A DNA stretch of 64,000 nucleotides from Mycolicibacterium sediminis. Lineage in GTDB: Bacteria > Actinomycetota > Actinomycetes > Mycobacteriales > Mycobacteriaceae. Shown piece by piece: positions 27,262 through 35,897 of this stretch. The stretch spans positions 2,914,001-2,978,000 of the forward strand of contig NZ_AP022588.1 of NCBI RefSeq assembly GCF_010731735.1, in the 5' to 3' direction. Every line of letters starts with the position of its first letter. The stretch's first letter is position 1. The position numbers were made by a program, and so were the translations under genes. Under the pieces are notes generated by a model that saw only the letters and a list, made by a program, of their open reading frames with translations, was not told where the DNA came from and ran no database searches.

Positions 27262-28216
27262 CTGGACGATCACGTTCGTCGGGACGGGATCACTCTTCGG
27301 TGCGCCGCACCGGGCCTTTCCCTCGACGCTGATCACTACGTCCAACTTCGCGTACCTGGTCGACTGTGGGGACGGGACTGTGTCACGACTTCGGCAAATC
27401 GACAAAGTCAACATCGATCTCGTCGTCATCACCGAGATCGGCAGTTCCGAGATGGGCGGCGTGCTCACCCTCGGCGAGACGAGTCGGCGATCCACGCGCC
27501 GACCGCTGCCCATCGTTGGACCACCGGGACTATTGGCAGCGCTGGAAAGCTTGGCGGTTCTCTCTCACTTCTCGACGGCCGAGATGTTCGACGTCACCGA
27601 GGCAGAGCCCAACACAGTCCTACACGAACACCACCAGCAATACCTCGAAGCGGTCCCCGTCGCGGTCAACACCAACGAGATCGCATATGCCTACATGCTC
27701 TTCGAGACGCCGAAGGTGGGACGGGTAGATGCGGAGAAGGCTGCCCGGCTCGGCATCAAGGGGGCGGACTTCTCGGCCCTGGTAAGGGGCGAGTCGGTGC
27801 GCGGTGTGCGGCCGAAGGACGTCATTGGACCGCCCCGCCCCGGACGCCGTGTGGTCATCGCGGGACGGGGCCGTCCGACCCAAGAGCTGCGCGCAGCACT
27901 CCAGAACAGTGACGTCGCCATTCTGAGCGCCCCCTTCACCGACGACCGGCTCGAAGTCGCAGAGGACACTGGCTATCTCACGGGATGGGAAGCCGCCAAA
28001 CTCGCCCGCGACGAGAACGTCCGTCTGTGCGCTCTGCAACGCCTGGGCCCGTTCTCGCCACCCTGGTATCAACTGCAGGAGGCTGGGCAGTTCTTCGACC
28101 GTTTGGTGGGGCCCGAGGACGGCAGCATCATCCGCGTACCCCTGCCCGAGAACGGCCGACCGCAGTTTCGGAGGGCCGTGGCGCCATCACGCCGTAGACA
28201 GGACGGCGCACGCTAA
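27248..28216 (+). CDS. RNase Z-like metallo-beta-lactamase-fold protein lacking all metal ligands (pseudo-enzyme)
   Basis: 322 residues; the ATG overlaps the preceding gene by 14 bp. The fold is readable from the N-terminal FVGTGSLFGAPHRAFPSTLI and LVDCGDGT, the central GPPGL, and the strongly conserved DVIGPPRPGRRVVIAGRGRP. Where RNase Z has THLHGDH, this protein has TEIGSSE (62-68). The later histidine is N141; GDTRP is GRGRP (R207); the HST histidine is Y243; the final LTH is LQR (R265). Every expected zinc ligand is therefore changed while the scaffold is kept. I infer a non-catalytic binding or scaffolding role, perhaps for tRNA or nucleic-acid ends, or a sensor, within the operon. A generic MBL of another subfamily is possible but fits less well. 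Confidence 0.8.
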   Translation: MATLDWTITFVGTGSLFGAPHRAFPSTLITTSNFAYLVDCGDGTVSRLRQIDKVNIDLVVITEIGSSEMGGVLTLGETSRRSTRRPLPIVGPPGLLAALESLAVLSHFSTAEMFDVTEAEPNTVLHEHHQQYLEAVPVAVNTNEIAYAYMLFETPKVGRVDAEKAARLGIKGADFSALVRGESVRGVRPKDVIGPPRPGRRVVIAGRGRPTQELRAALQNSDVAILSAPFTDDRLEVAEDTGYLTGWEAAKLARDENVRLCALQRLGPFSPPWYQLQEAGQFFDRLVGPEDGSIIRVPLPENGRPQFRRAVAPSRRRQDGAR

Positions 28217-31200
28217 ATGCTCTGTGAAAGTGACGGGAAGACCCGCGATCAAAGTGAGGTCGGGGGTGGTGACACGGACTTCGCCGAAAGCCAGCGTGCT
28301 GGCGAACTGCGGTCGATTCGGCTGCACATCCGCGACGGCTTGCACAAGCAGGCCCTAAAGCAGCTTGACGAACGGGGCGCAGCGCAAGAGCTCGTGCGCC
28401 AGCAGTACACCCACCGCTACCCGTTCGAGCTCCTCCAGAACGCAGATGACGCAGCGCGTGATAGTGGCAAGCGCGGAAGGGCCCGGTTCGTCCTTACCCA
28501 GACTGCCCTGCTCGTCGCCGACAACGGAACCGGCTTCGGCGACGAGCAGGTGGCCGCGATCTGCTCGCTCGGGCGCTCGTCCAAGGGGCCGGGCAAGTCG
28601 ATCGGTCACAAGGGACTTGGCTTCAAGTCCGTCGGCGAAGTCACCACACGCCCACAGATCGTGTCGCCACACACCAAGTTCCAGTTCGATGCCGACCGAC
28701 TTCGAAATGACTTGGAAGCAGAATTTGGAGCCCTTTCTCCTAAGCAGCGGCTTCCGGTTTACGCGTTTCCCTATCCGATTGAGCCCGACGACCTTGGCGA
28801 TGATGCTGCTGCGGTGTCCGCGTTGCAGGAAGACGGATACACCACCATCATCCGACTTCCCTTCCAGGACAGCGTCACTCGCGAGGACGTCGCCGATAAT
28901 CTACTCGCCAACCTGAATCCTCGACTCTTGCTGTTCCTGCCGTTCATCGACCACTTGGAGGTGCGTGGCACCGACCGTGACTTCTGGGCGGACGTCGCTC
29001 GCGAGCCCGGCGACGATGTCGATCGCGTGCTCATGATGACCGGCGACGGTTCGGAGGAGTGGCTCGTCTATCGAGGGTCAACCACGCCCGACCCGTCAGC
29101 GCTAAAGGCGTTGGGTGACGAATGGGCCGAACTCACTGAGGCTAGGTTCGCGGTCGCCGTGCCCCTCGACCCTAACGAGGCGCGTGCACTTCCGCGCACA
29201 GACGAGACGTTTCCTCTGCACGTCTACTTCCCAACAGAGGAACTGCCTGGCCTGCACGTCGCCGTGCATGCCGAATGGGTGCTGACCATGGACCGGCGGC
29301 GCATCTCGTCGACGCCGGAGGCCACCCTGTTCAACGAGCAACTCATGGAGGCGGTCGCTGAGTTCGCCGCCTCGACGGTATCCGTCGACCTGGTGAATCG
29401 CTGCGATCGCTCGCTCGAAAGTATTCGGCCGTTGGTGCCGGGGCAGGTCACCGACGTAGACGGTGCAGCCAAAACCCTTGGTGAGCATTGGCGCAGGTAT
29501 CTAGCCTCGGTGGCGTTCCTCCCGCTCGCCGACGACGAGTCGCTGTGCACGCCGGCCGAGGTCGTCTTGCTGCCCGACTCCATTCCCGATTACGAGGAGG
29601 CCCAGCGATACTTCGCGTTGCCTGCCGAGCATACGCTGCGGGCAGACGTCGAAAGCGACCAACAAATCAGGCATTTCCTGTTGACGTCAGCCGATGTCGA
29701 CACGATGACGGACGAGGATCTTCTCTCTCACCTCGGAGAGTTGAACGCTGCCGCAGCGCCCGACTTCTACTCGTTCCTGATCAACTGGCGAAGCGCGAAC
29801 TACTTCTTGGTCGACAAGCTCAAGGCCGTGCCATGCGTCCTCACCACGGGCGGTCAATTCCTCGCTCCTGCAGAGCATTCGATCTTTTTTCCGCGCCACG
29901 ATGAGTCGGTGCCAGACGACATTCCGGTGCCGATTGCCGCGCTGACAGATTTGACTGGCGTGGACCGTCTGCTGAGGGACCTCGACGTACGGAGCTTCGA
30001 GTGGCGCGACCTCATTCGCGATTACCTAATTAAGATCCTCGCTGACCCCGACGCGCCCGAGAACGAGCGAGCAAGGGCAATGGGAGGGTTACGCGCCTAC
30101 CAGGCGGCCCGCCGCGACCCCGAGGAGGTGGGCCCCGCCAACCTGGGGCGTGTGCTAATCCTAGCGACGAGCGTCGACGGTGCCCGCACTGCGCTTCGGC
30201 GGGCGGACCGGGTGTACTTCGGCCGAGACTGGACGCGCACGGACGACCTCGAGCGCATCTATGGAAGTTTCGGCCAGTCGGAGTTTCTTGCGGTTGCCGC
30301 GCCGGCCGATCCGACCACGCGAGATAAAGAACGAGACTTCTACCGAATGCTTGGGGTCGTCGACCATCCGCGACTCATTTCGTCCGGTAGCGCTTCGCTA
30401 CGTCTCGATGCGGGAAACAACCCACACCGCAGGACGAGCGTCGCCCTCTACAACGAATGGCTGCAGGCAGTCGGTGCCAGAGGCTGTCAGCAGGACCACG
30501 ACAGTACACACCAGCGACTCACTCTCAACTTTCACGTGGACAGGTTGGAAGCGATCGTCGCTGCCCAAGACCCCCACATCAACCTCGTGCTCTGGAACCA
30601 ATTGGCGCGCAACTGGAGCAAGATATACGAGGACGCGATGGTCGCTCAGCTTCGATGCGATCACCGATTCCACAGCGGCGATCGCGTTCGGTCCACCGAG
30701 TCGCTTTTCGCCTACACCTTGCAGTCTCGCCCATGGGTGCCCGTGGCCATCGACAACAGCGCGCACGTGGCGCTTCCGCACGAAGCATGGTACGAGACCT
30801 CACCACCGCCAGCGAGGATCCGTTCGCGAATACCGCTCATCAGTCGGCAGATGCACGATATGCGGGGCGGCCCCGCGCTAGTGAATGAACTGGGCCTTAT
30901 CGACACGAGCCGACCCACCGTCGATGATCTCCTGCACCTTCTGGAGGGCGTCGCCGCAGAAGCCGATGACATCGGTGCGACGAATCAGGCGGTCGAGGCT
31001 GCGGCGAGGTGGATACAACGCGGGATCGATGACATGCTCGGAGCAGACACCGATCCACACCCGTGCCCGAATGACGTGCGAGTGTTGGCGATCTACAACA
31101 ATATTACGGTTTTCGCAAGCCAGCCGCCGTACGCCGACGACACGCTCTTGCGAGACACCTGGCAGCGGATCGAGCCAATTCTGCTTGCCGACAACGACAG

Positions 31201-32488
31201 TGGACGCCTGAAAAGATTCCTCGGCCTGACTAGGCTTGACAGTGAGGTCGAAGTTTTCCCGTCGCCGCTCAACATCCGGCGCGACCAACTCCTAGCTGGG
31301 GTCGTTCGACGCATCGACGACGCTAAGCCGTACATCGTGGCGGTCATCGGCTCCGAGAACTCACGAATGCAGCCGAGCGCGGCGCAGGCGCTACGCCACC
31401 TCCAAGTGATCGTGTGTGAGCACCTCGTACTCCAGTACCGACACAGCGGCAAGGTCGTGGAGCGAACCGATGCCACCTGCTTCATTGCGACATCAGAATC
31501 AGAGCATCGCCAGTCGACCGGCACTGCGTACATTGAAGTCGATCGCGATGCCGCACAACCCGATTGGTTCGCACTGGGCAGTCAGCTCGCTCAGCATCTC
31601 GGCGTGGGTGGCCATGCTGACGCGGTGACGATGTTGTTGAAGCTAGATGCTGATGATCGAGACCGGATGATGGCGAACCGGAACATTACGGTCGAGGCTT
31701 TGGAACGAGCGCGTAAACGTCTAGATATGCCGGCCGATGACGAACGGCCCTCGGCCAGCATCCTCGATGGGTACCTGGCACGACCACAGCACGACTTGAC
31801 CCGGGAGTCATACGCAACGGTGCCGTCACCGGCGATGCAGTCCGACGCGTTGCCCGTCGCAGGCGATGCGGCGCCCCGTGACGCATCGGCGGATTCCCCT
31901 TCGCCAGCGGCCGAGGGCGCCGGTCAACCTCCCGACGTCGATTTCGCCTCCGTCACGGTCTCCGACGCGATTCCATCGATTGTTGCGGCTCCCCACGACG
32001 GGCACAACAACCGGATGCCGTCCATAGTTCTCGGAGCCACGTCGTCTGCGCCATCGGTTGCGACTGAATCCGAGAAACGCCGTGTGGGACGGCGGGGGGA
32101 GGGCATCGTCTTCCGCATGGAGCGCGACCGGGTGGAGGCGCGCGGGTCGAACCCCGATATCGTCGTGTGGCAATCGCGAGAGGACGAACTCGCCCCCGTC
32201 GACATTCTGAGTGTCGACGAACAGGGCGAGATCATTTATATCGAGGTTAAGTCAACGGTCGTCTCCGACCCAACCGAACCTTTCTACATTTCCGACGCTG
32301 AACTGGTAGCGGCAGGTTTTCACGGCAGCCGTTACTACATCTACCGCGTGACGGATGTCGACAGCGCAAGTCCACGGATCACTCGCTGGCGGAACCCAAT
32401 TGAACTCATCAACAACGGCCTTGGCCGACTCCTCCTTGGGACGGCACAGATGAAGCTAGGTCTCGAACTCCCCTCTGGTGGCGGCTGA
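28217..32488 (+). CDS. Sacsin-type GHKL ATPase with C-terminal DUF3883-like nuclease domain
   Basis: 1423 residues; the ATG directly follows the previous stop. The N-terminus is a histidine-kinase/Hsp90-like ATPase of the sacsin kind: ELLQNADDA (about 71), LVADNGTGF, and GHKGLGFKSVG (about 130). The long middle is mainly helical and repeat-poor. After a Pro/Ala-rich, low-complexity stretch (about 1205-1280) comes a DUF3883-like domain with VGRRGEG, PDIVVW (about 1313) and IYIEVKS (E near 1343), the D...ExK pattern of restriction-type nucleases. Proteins with this ATPase-DUF3883 pairing are common in phage-defence islands. It closes the operon and may act as ATP-driven nuclease or sensor; which is not decidable here. 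Confidence 0.88.
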   Translation: MLCESDGKTRDQSEVGGGDTDFAESQRAGELRSIRLHIRDGLHKQALKQLDERGAAQELVRQQYTHRYPFELLQNADDAARDSGKRGRARFVLTQTALLVADNGTGFGDEQVAAICSLGRSSKGPGKSIGHKGLGFKSVGEVTTRPQIVSPHTKFQFDADRLRNDLEAEFGALSPKQRLPVYAFPYPIEPDDLGDDAAAVSALQEDGYTTIIRLPFQDSVTREDVADNLLANLNPRLLLFLPFIDHLEVRGTDRDFWADVAREPGDDVDRVLMMTGDGSEEWLVYRGSTTPDPSALKALGDEWAELTEARFAVAVPLDPNEARALPRTDETFPLHVYFPTEELPGLHVAVHAEWVLTMDRRRISSTPEATLFNEQLMEAVAEFAASTVSVDLVNRCDRSLESIRPLVPGQVTDVDGAAKTLGEHWRRYLASVAFLPLADDESLCTPAEVVLLPDSIPDYEEAQRYFALPAEHTLRADVESDQQIRHFLLTSADVDTMTDEDLLSHLGELNAAAAPDFYSFLINWRSANYFLVDKLKAVPCVLTTGGQFLAPAEHSIFFPRHDESVPDDIPVPIAALTDLTGVDRLLRDLDVRSFEWRDLIRDYLIKILADPDAPENERARAMGGLRAYQAARRDPEEVGPANLGRVLILATSVDGARTALRRADRVYFGRDWTRTDDLERIYGSFGQSEFLAVAAPADPTTRDKERDFYRMLGVVDHPRLISSGSASLRLDAGNNPHRRTSVALYNEWLQAVGARGCQQDHDSTHQRLTLNFHVDRLEAIVAAQDPHINLVLWNQLARNWSKIYEDAMVAQLRCDHRFHSGDRVRSTESLFAYTLQSRPWVPVAIDNSAHVALPHEAWYETSPPPARIRSRIPLISRQMHDMRGGPALVNELGLIDTSRPTVDDLLHLLEGVAAEADDIGATNQAVEAAARWIQRGIDDMLGADTDPHPCPNDVRVLAIYNNITVFASQPPYADDTLLRDTWQRIEPILLADNDSGRLKRFLGLTRLDSEVEVFPSPLNIRRDQLLAGVVRRIDDAKPYIVAVIGSENSRMQPSAAQALRHLQVIVCEHLVLQYRHSGKVVERTDATCFIATSESEHRQSTGTAYIEVDRDAAQPDWFALGSQLAQHLGVGGHADAVTMLLKLDADDRDRMMANRNITVEALERARKRLDMPADDERPSASILDGYLARPQHDLTRESYATVPSPAMQSDALPVAGDAAPRDASADSPSPAAEGAGQPPDVDFASVTVSDAIPSIVAAPHDGHNNRMPSIVLGATSSAPSVATESEKRRVGRRGEGIVFRMERDRVEARGSNPDIVVWQSREDELAPVDILSVDEQGEIIYIEVKSTVVSDPTEPFYISDAELVAAGFHGSRYYIYRVTDVDSASPRITRWRNPIELINNGLGRLLLGTAQMKLGLELPSGGG

Positions 32489-32811
32489 GCAGCCCGCCCC
32501 TAGCGGCGTCCCACAGATGATCATGGTCGCGGCCTGCTCGAGCAGATTGCCCAGCTAGCATCGGTATGCGCCGAACCCAGATGGGCCAGGGTCGCCCCCG
32601 ACCCGCGTCCTTGCGGGCGACCTGCACAGCGACCGCACTGGAGGCAGCGTGATCGCGCTCATTGGAAATCCACAGTTGTCATCGCTGAAATTCCTTACCT
32701 GTGCGCAGGTCGGTGACAGTGTTAGGTGGTGGTTCGCCTTATGGTTGTGGCTGCGTGGTGGTCGCGGAGGCGGTAGGACTCGCCGTCGAGGTTGATGAGG
32801 TTAAGGGCCAG
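32489..32811. other. Intergenic end of element 1; possible IstB-like remnant
   Basis: No confident gene. Around 32591-32621 there is a 7-bp inverted repeat GTCGCCC/GGGCGAC that could act as a terminator for the defence operon, though it lacks a T tract. On the minus strand, 32722-32830 reads LNLINLDGESYRLRDHHAA, which recalls the tail of IstB-type transposition helper ATPases; the match is too short to be sure. Confidence 0.35.
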
Positions 32812-32948
32812 TGGATGTGAACGGATTTGTGAACGAAACCGTGCGCAACGCGGGCGACCGCATCGACACGGCGTAACACGCGAGACACCAAATTGCCCTC
32901 GACCTGCATGTTCGCGACGTAACGGGAACCGCGCGACCGCAACCGGCC
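32812..32948. repeat. Attachment-site flank repeat, copy A
   Basis: About 137 bp that is clearly homologous to 46478-46616: both run from a GTGGATGTGAACGGA start, through GAAACCGTGCGC and a GCGAGACA block, to the tRNA core. Identity looks high by eye but with several substitutions, so the copies are old or came from related elements. Confidence 0.7.
32817..32835. repeat. GTGAAC...GTGAAC direct repeat, candidate integrase arm site (left of tRNA copy A)
   Basis: The repeat GTGAACGGATTTGTGAACG occurs here, again at 33045-33063 on the other side of tRNA copy A, and with one base changed at 46485-46503 left of tRNA copy B. Two GTGAACG units 12 bp apart fit arm-type binding sites of a tyrosine integrase. 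Confidence 0.5.
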
Positions 32949-32996
32949 GGCTCATAACCCAGAGGTCGCAGGTTCGAATCCTGTCCCCGCTACTAG
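32949..32996 (+). repeat. tRNA-Met(CAT) 3'-end fragment, attachment core copy A
   Basis: 48 bp from the anticodon loop (CTCATAA) through the T arm (GGTTCGAATCC) and acceptor 3' strand (CCCCGCTAC). It is identical to 46617-46664. The D arm and 5' acceptor strand are missing, so it is not a functional tRNA but the duplicated integration core of an element inserted in a tRNA-Met gene that should lie left of the window. The terminator beyond it resembles the native tRNA terminator. Confidence 0.85.
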
Positions 32997-32998
32997 AT

Positions 32999-33034
32999 AA
33001 AACGGCTCCCGGAGATCTCTCCGGGAGCCGTTTT
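32999..33034 (+). terminator. Strong intrinsic terminator after tRNA copy A
   Basis: A perfect 17-bp inverted repeat (AAAACGGCTCCCGGAGA and its complement) with a two-base loop, ending in TTTT. Symmetry makes it work in both directions. It belongs to the duplicated tRNA 3' region. Confidence 0.9.
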
Positions 33035-33044
33035 CATGGCACTT

Positions 33045-33063
33045 GTGAACGGATTTGTGAACG
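33045..33063. repeat. GTGAAC...GTGAAC direct repeat right of tRNA copy A
   Basis: Same 19-bp sequence as 32817-32835. Its presence on the right side of copy A, but not to the right of copy B, suggests that another element begins here. Confidence 0.5.
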
Positions 33064-34174
33064 TCACGTCTCGTGAACGCCGTCCGCGGCGGGATTCGAC
33101 GACCTACGCTGTCCAGGTAAGCAGAGCCAAGGCACCTTTCTATTGCTTCGTCCCGTTGGCGTCGCGGTCGCCTTAGTGGCACAACCGCGTCGCTACCGCG
33201 ACGAGTAGTAGTGAGCATCGCGGTCAGCGCGAACTACGGCGGCGATAAGTTTGCTGTCGCTATATGCAACCTCGGCTGGATCGGCTTTACGCTGCCGCCT
33301 GGGTTCGGGGAATCCGCACCTCAAATCTCAAAGGGCAAGTGTTCGTTTGTTTATCGGTGGCCGGCGCCGCGATTGCCGCAGTTGCTGTCGGAGGTGCGCA
33401 ATCCCGTCGCCGTCGCGGTCGCCGGCGGACCAGTAGTCTGCGTCGCCTTCTGGAATGTCCCAGCGGCCATCCTGATGCGCGGCGGCGCAGTTCTGGTACA
33501 GCCGGGCTGCGATTGCCGCTGGAGCAGTGTGGCAACCATCCTTGTGTCGCCGCCGTCGCCGTCGCCGTCGCAGATTCCGATTTCGCAGCCGTCCGGCAGA
33601 TCTGTTGCTAGTCGAGGAACGGCAGCCCCGCCGCGCCGTGAGTGCGTCGACCGCGAATCGAATGGGAACAGGGGCGGACCGCACCCGACGACCCTTGTGT
33701 CCTCCAACGCAGCACTGGTCAGCAGGCGGGCCACTCGCAACCGCCGTCATCGACACCTACGACCGTCCATGCCGATTGGCGAAGCGGCGTCGAGGAACTG
33801 TCTGCATCGGAGTGGCACGGACACCCACGAGGGAACGAGTCCGATCCGTTGACCGGGACCGAATCCCCCTTCGCCACAGTGCAATCCAGGTCTAAGTTGC
33901 TGTCATCGATCGCCGAGCCGTCGAGCAGTCTAGGTGACTGCAGTCTGGCCGGAATTCGTCAGACACCAAGGCGCGCTGGTGGCCCATGGTCCCGTGCGGA
34001 AGTTTGTCAGTCGTTCATTGCCTGAAATCTCGGCAGTTCCAAATTCATTGTTGACAACATGTCAAAAACTGAGCACACTTCGTAAAATATGAGCTTGATT
34101 ACGGACGCGCTGACCATTGCGGCCCGCCCGAACGGATCGTCCACAGGTCTAACTCGTCAGGAAGCGAATCACTA
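33064..34174. other. Mostly non-coding left part of island 2
   Basis: About 1.1 kb without a convincing gene. The plus and minus frames here are Arg/Ser-rich shadows. The one recognisable trace is the Excalibur-like remnant at 33391-33504. AT-rich sequence around 34040-34090 (TTGTTGACAACATG, TCGTAAAATATGAG) probably holds the promoter for the acyl-CoA ligase operon. Confidence 0.45.
33391..33504 (-). pseudogene. Excalibur (Ca-binding) domain remnant
   Basis: In one minus-strand frame the residues RLYQNCAAAHQDGRWDIPEG and DADYWSAGDRDGDGIAHL match the Excalibur domain (YxNCxxA...YxxxLDRDGDGxACE), with the final Cys lost. A second DGDGDGG-like stretch occurs just upstream in another frame. I see no signal peptide or intact start, so it looks like a decayed exported protein. 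Confidence 0.45.
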
Positions 34175-35836
34175 GTGACCGACCAGCCTCCGCCGCGCTC
34201 GGCAACCGCCGAGCCGTTGCCGTCATACGAGCGCGGCGCACAGTCACCGCCCCTGTTGGAATCGACGATCGGAGCCGATCTCGCTGCCACTACGTCTGCG
34301 TGCGGTGGAAACTACGCGTTGGTCGACGTCGCCTCCGGTCGGCGTTGGACCTACACCGAGTTCCGCACGTCGGTTCGGAGGCTTGCCGCCGGTCTGCTAG
34401 CGGCGGGGATCCGCACTGGCGATCGAGTCGGCATCTGGGCGCCCAACGTTCCCGAATGGACGATGACGCAGTACGCGACCGCCGAGATCGGCGCCATCCT
34501 GGTCACCATCAACCCGGCCTACCGGGTCCATGAACTCGAACACGTTCTCAATCAGGCCAGTGTGCGCATGGTGATCAGCGCGGCATCCTTCAAGACCTCG
34601 GATTACGCCGCCATGCTCGACGAGGTGCGACCTCGATGTGAACACCTCGAAGAGGTCGTCGTGATCGGTGGAGCACGATGGAACGTTCTCGCCGCCAGCA
34701 CGATCGACGACGTGGACCTGGACGCTGCCGCAGCAGGGCTGTCGAACACCGACCCGATCAACATCCAGTACACCTCGGGAACGACGGGAGCGCCCAAGGG
34801 CGCCACGCTGACTCACCGAAACATACTCAACAACGGTTACCTGGTCGGTGAACTTCTCGGCTACACCAATGCAGATCGAATCTGCATACCGGTGCCGTTC
34901 TATCACTGCTTCGGCATGGTGATGGGCAATCTCGCGGCAACGAGTCATGGCGCGACGATGGTCATTCCCAGCCCCGGATTCGAACCGGCCGCAGTACTCA
35001 ATGCCGTTGCTGAGCAACGTTGCACTTCGCTTTACGGAGTGCCCACGATGTTCATCGCCGAACTCGCCGCAGCCACCTTCGACGAGGTCGATCTGAGCAG
35101 CCTTCGCACCGGCATCATGGCCGGATCTCCCTGTCCCGCAGAGGTCATGCGCCAGGTGATCGATCGGATGCACATGGGCGAGATCGCGATCTGCTACGGC
35201 ATGACCGAGACCTCGCCGGTGTCCACCCAAACCCGCGCCGACGATTCGCTGAGCCAGCGCACAACCACCGTCGGACCGGTCGGCCCCCACCTCGAGATCA
35301 AGGTCGTCGATCCCGATACGGGGGCGATGGTGCCCCGCGGTGTCAACGGGGAGCTGTGCACGCGTGGCTATTCCGTGATGCTCGGCTACTGGAACCAGCC
35401 CGATGAGACCGCCGAGGTCATCGACCCCGACGGCTGGATACACACCGGAGACATCGGTGTGATGGACGCCGACGGGTACGTGGCGATCACCGGCCGCATC
35501 AAGGACATGGTGATTCGAGGTGGGGAGAACGTGTACCCGCGTGAGATCGAGGAATTCCTCTACACCCACCCCGACATCCTCGATGCCCAGGTGATCGGAG
35601 TTCCCGACGAGCGCTACGGCGAGGAACTCATGGCCTGGATTTGGCTCCGTGCCGGAGTCGCAGCGCTGTCGGAGCACGACATACGCACGTACTGCACCGG
35701 AGCGCTCGCCCACTACAAGATCCCGCGCTACGTCCGAATCGTCGAGGAGTTTCCCATGACCGTCACCGGGAAGATTCGCAAGGTGGACATACGCGAACAG
35801 TCACGAATCATATTGTCCAAGAGTACGTCTGAATGA
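34175..35836 (+). CDS. Fatty-acyl/carboxylic acid-CoA ligase (AMP-forming, FadD-like)
   Basis: 553 residues from GTG 34175. The AMP-binding signature is complete: [31 protein letters not shown], the hinge [16 protein letters not shown], and the catalytic C-terminal lysine context TGKIRK. It would activate a carboxylic acid to its CoA thioester through an acyl-adenylate in the cytosol. The relatives I recall are the medium-chain FadD35-like ligases. It is followed at 60-bp spacing by an alcohol dehydrogenase and a Baeyer-Villiger monooxygenase in the same direction, so it likely takes the acid released after ketone oxidation and ester cleavage. Substrate chain length cannot be told. Confidence 0.9.
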   Translation: MTDQPPPRSATAEPLPSYERGAQSPPLLESTIGADLAATTSACGGNYALVDVASGRRWTYTEFRTSVRRLAAGLLAAGIRTGDRVGIWAPNVPEWTMTQYATAEIGAILVTINPAYRVHELEHVLNQASVRMVISAASFKTSDYAAMLDEVRPRCEHLEEVVVIGGARWNVLAASTIDDVDLDAAAAGLSNTDPINIQYTSGTTGAPKGATLTHRNILNNGYLVGELLGYTNADRICIPVPFYHCFGMVMGNLAATSHGATMVIPSPGFEPAAVLNAVAEQRCTSLYGVPTMFIAELAAATFDEVDLSSLRTGIMAGSPCPAEVMRQVIDRMHMGEIAICYGMTETSPVSTQTRADDSLSQRTTTVGPVGPHLEIKVVDPDTGAMVPRGVNGELCTRGYSVMLGYWNQPDETAEVIDPDGWIHTGDIGVMDADGYVAITGRIKDMVIRGGENVYPREIEEFLYTHPDILDAQVIGVPDERYGEELMAWIWLRAGVAALSEHDIRTYCTGALAHYKIPRYVRIVEEFPMTVTGKIRKVDIREQSRIILSKSTSE

Positions 35837-35897
35837 ATACAAACCCACTGATCCGTCCGCCCGCCGCCTCGGCTGCCACGAAGGGAAACACCACGAC

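Noticed and set aside
16400..32488. Calling the operon DISARM
   Set aside because: Only the helicase resembles DrmD. No DrmA/DrmB (DUF1998) or DrmC (phospholipase D) protein is present, and DUF499 plus DUF1156 are not core DISARM genes.
32949..32996. Functional tRNA gene
   Set aside because: The D arm and 5' acceptor strand are missing here and at 46617-46664, so neither is a complete tRNA.
32952..33218. Minus-strand frame ending LVAGTGFEPATSGL
   Set aside because: This tail is a known artefact of reading through a tRNA 3' end; the frame has no ribosome site and overlaps the attachment site.
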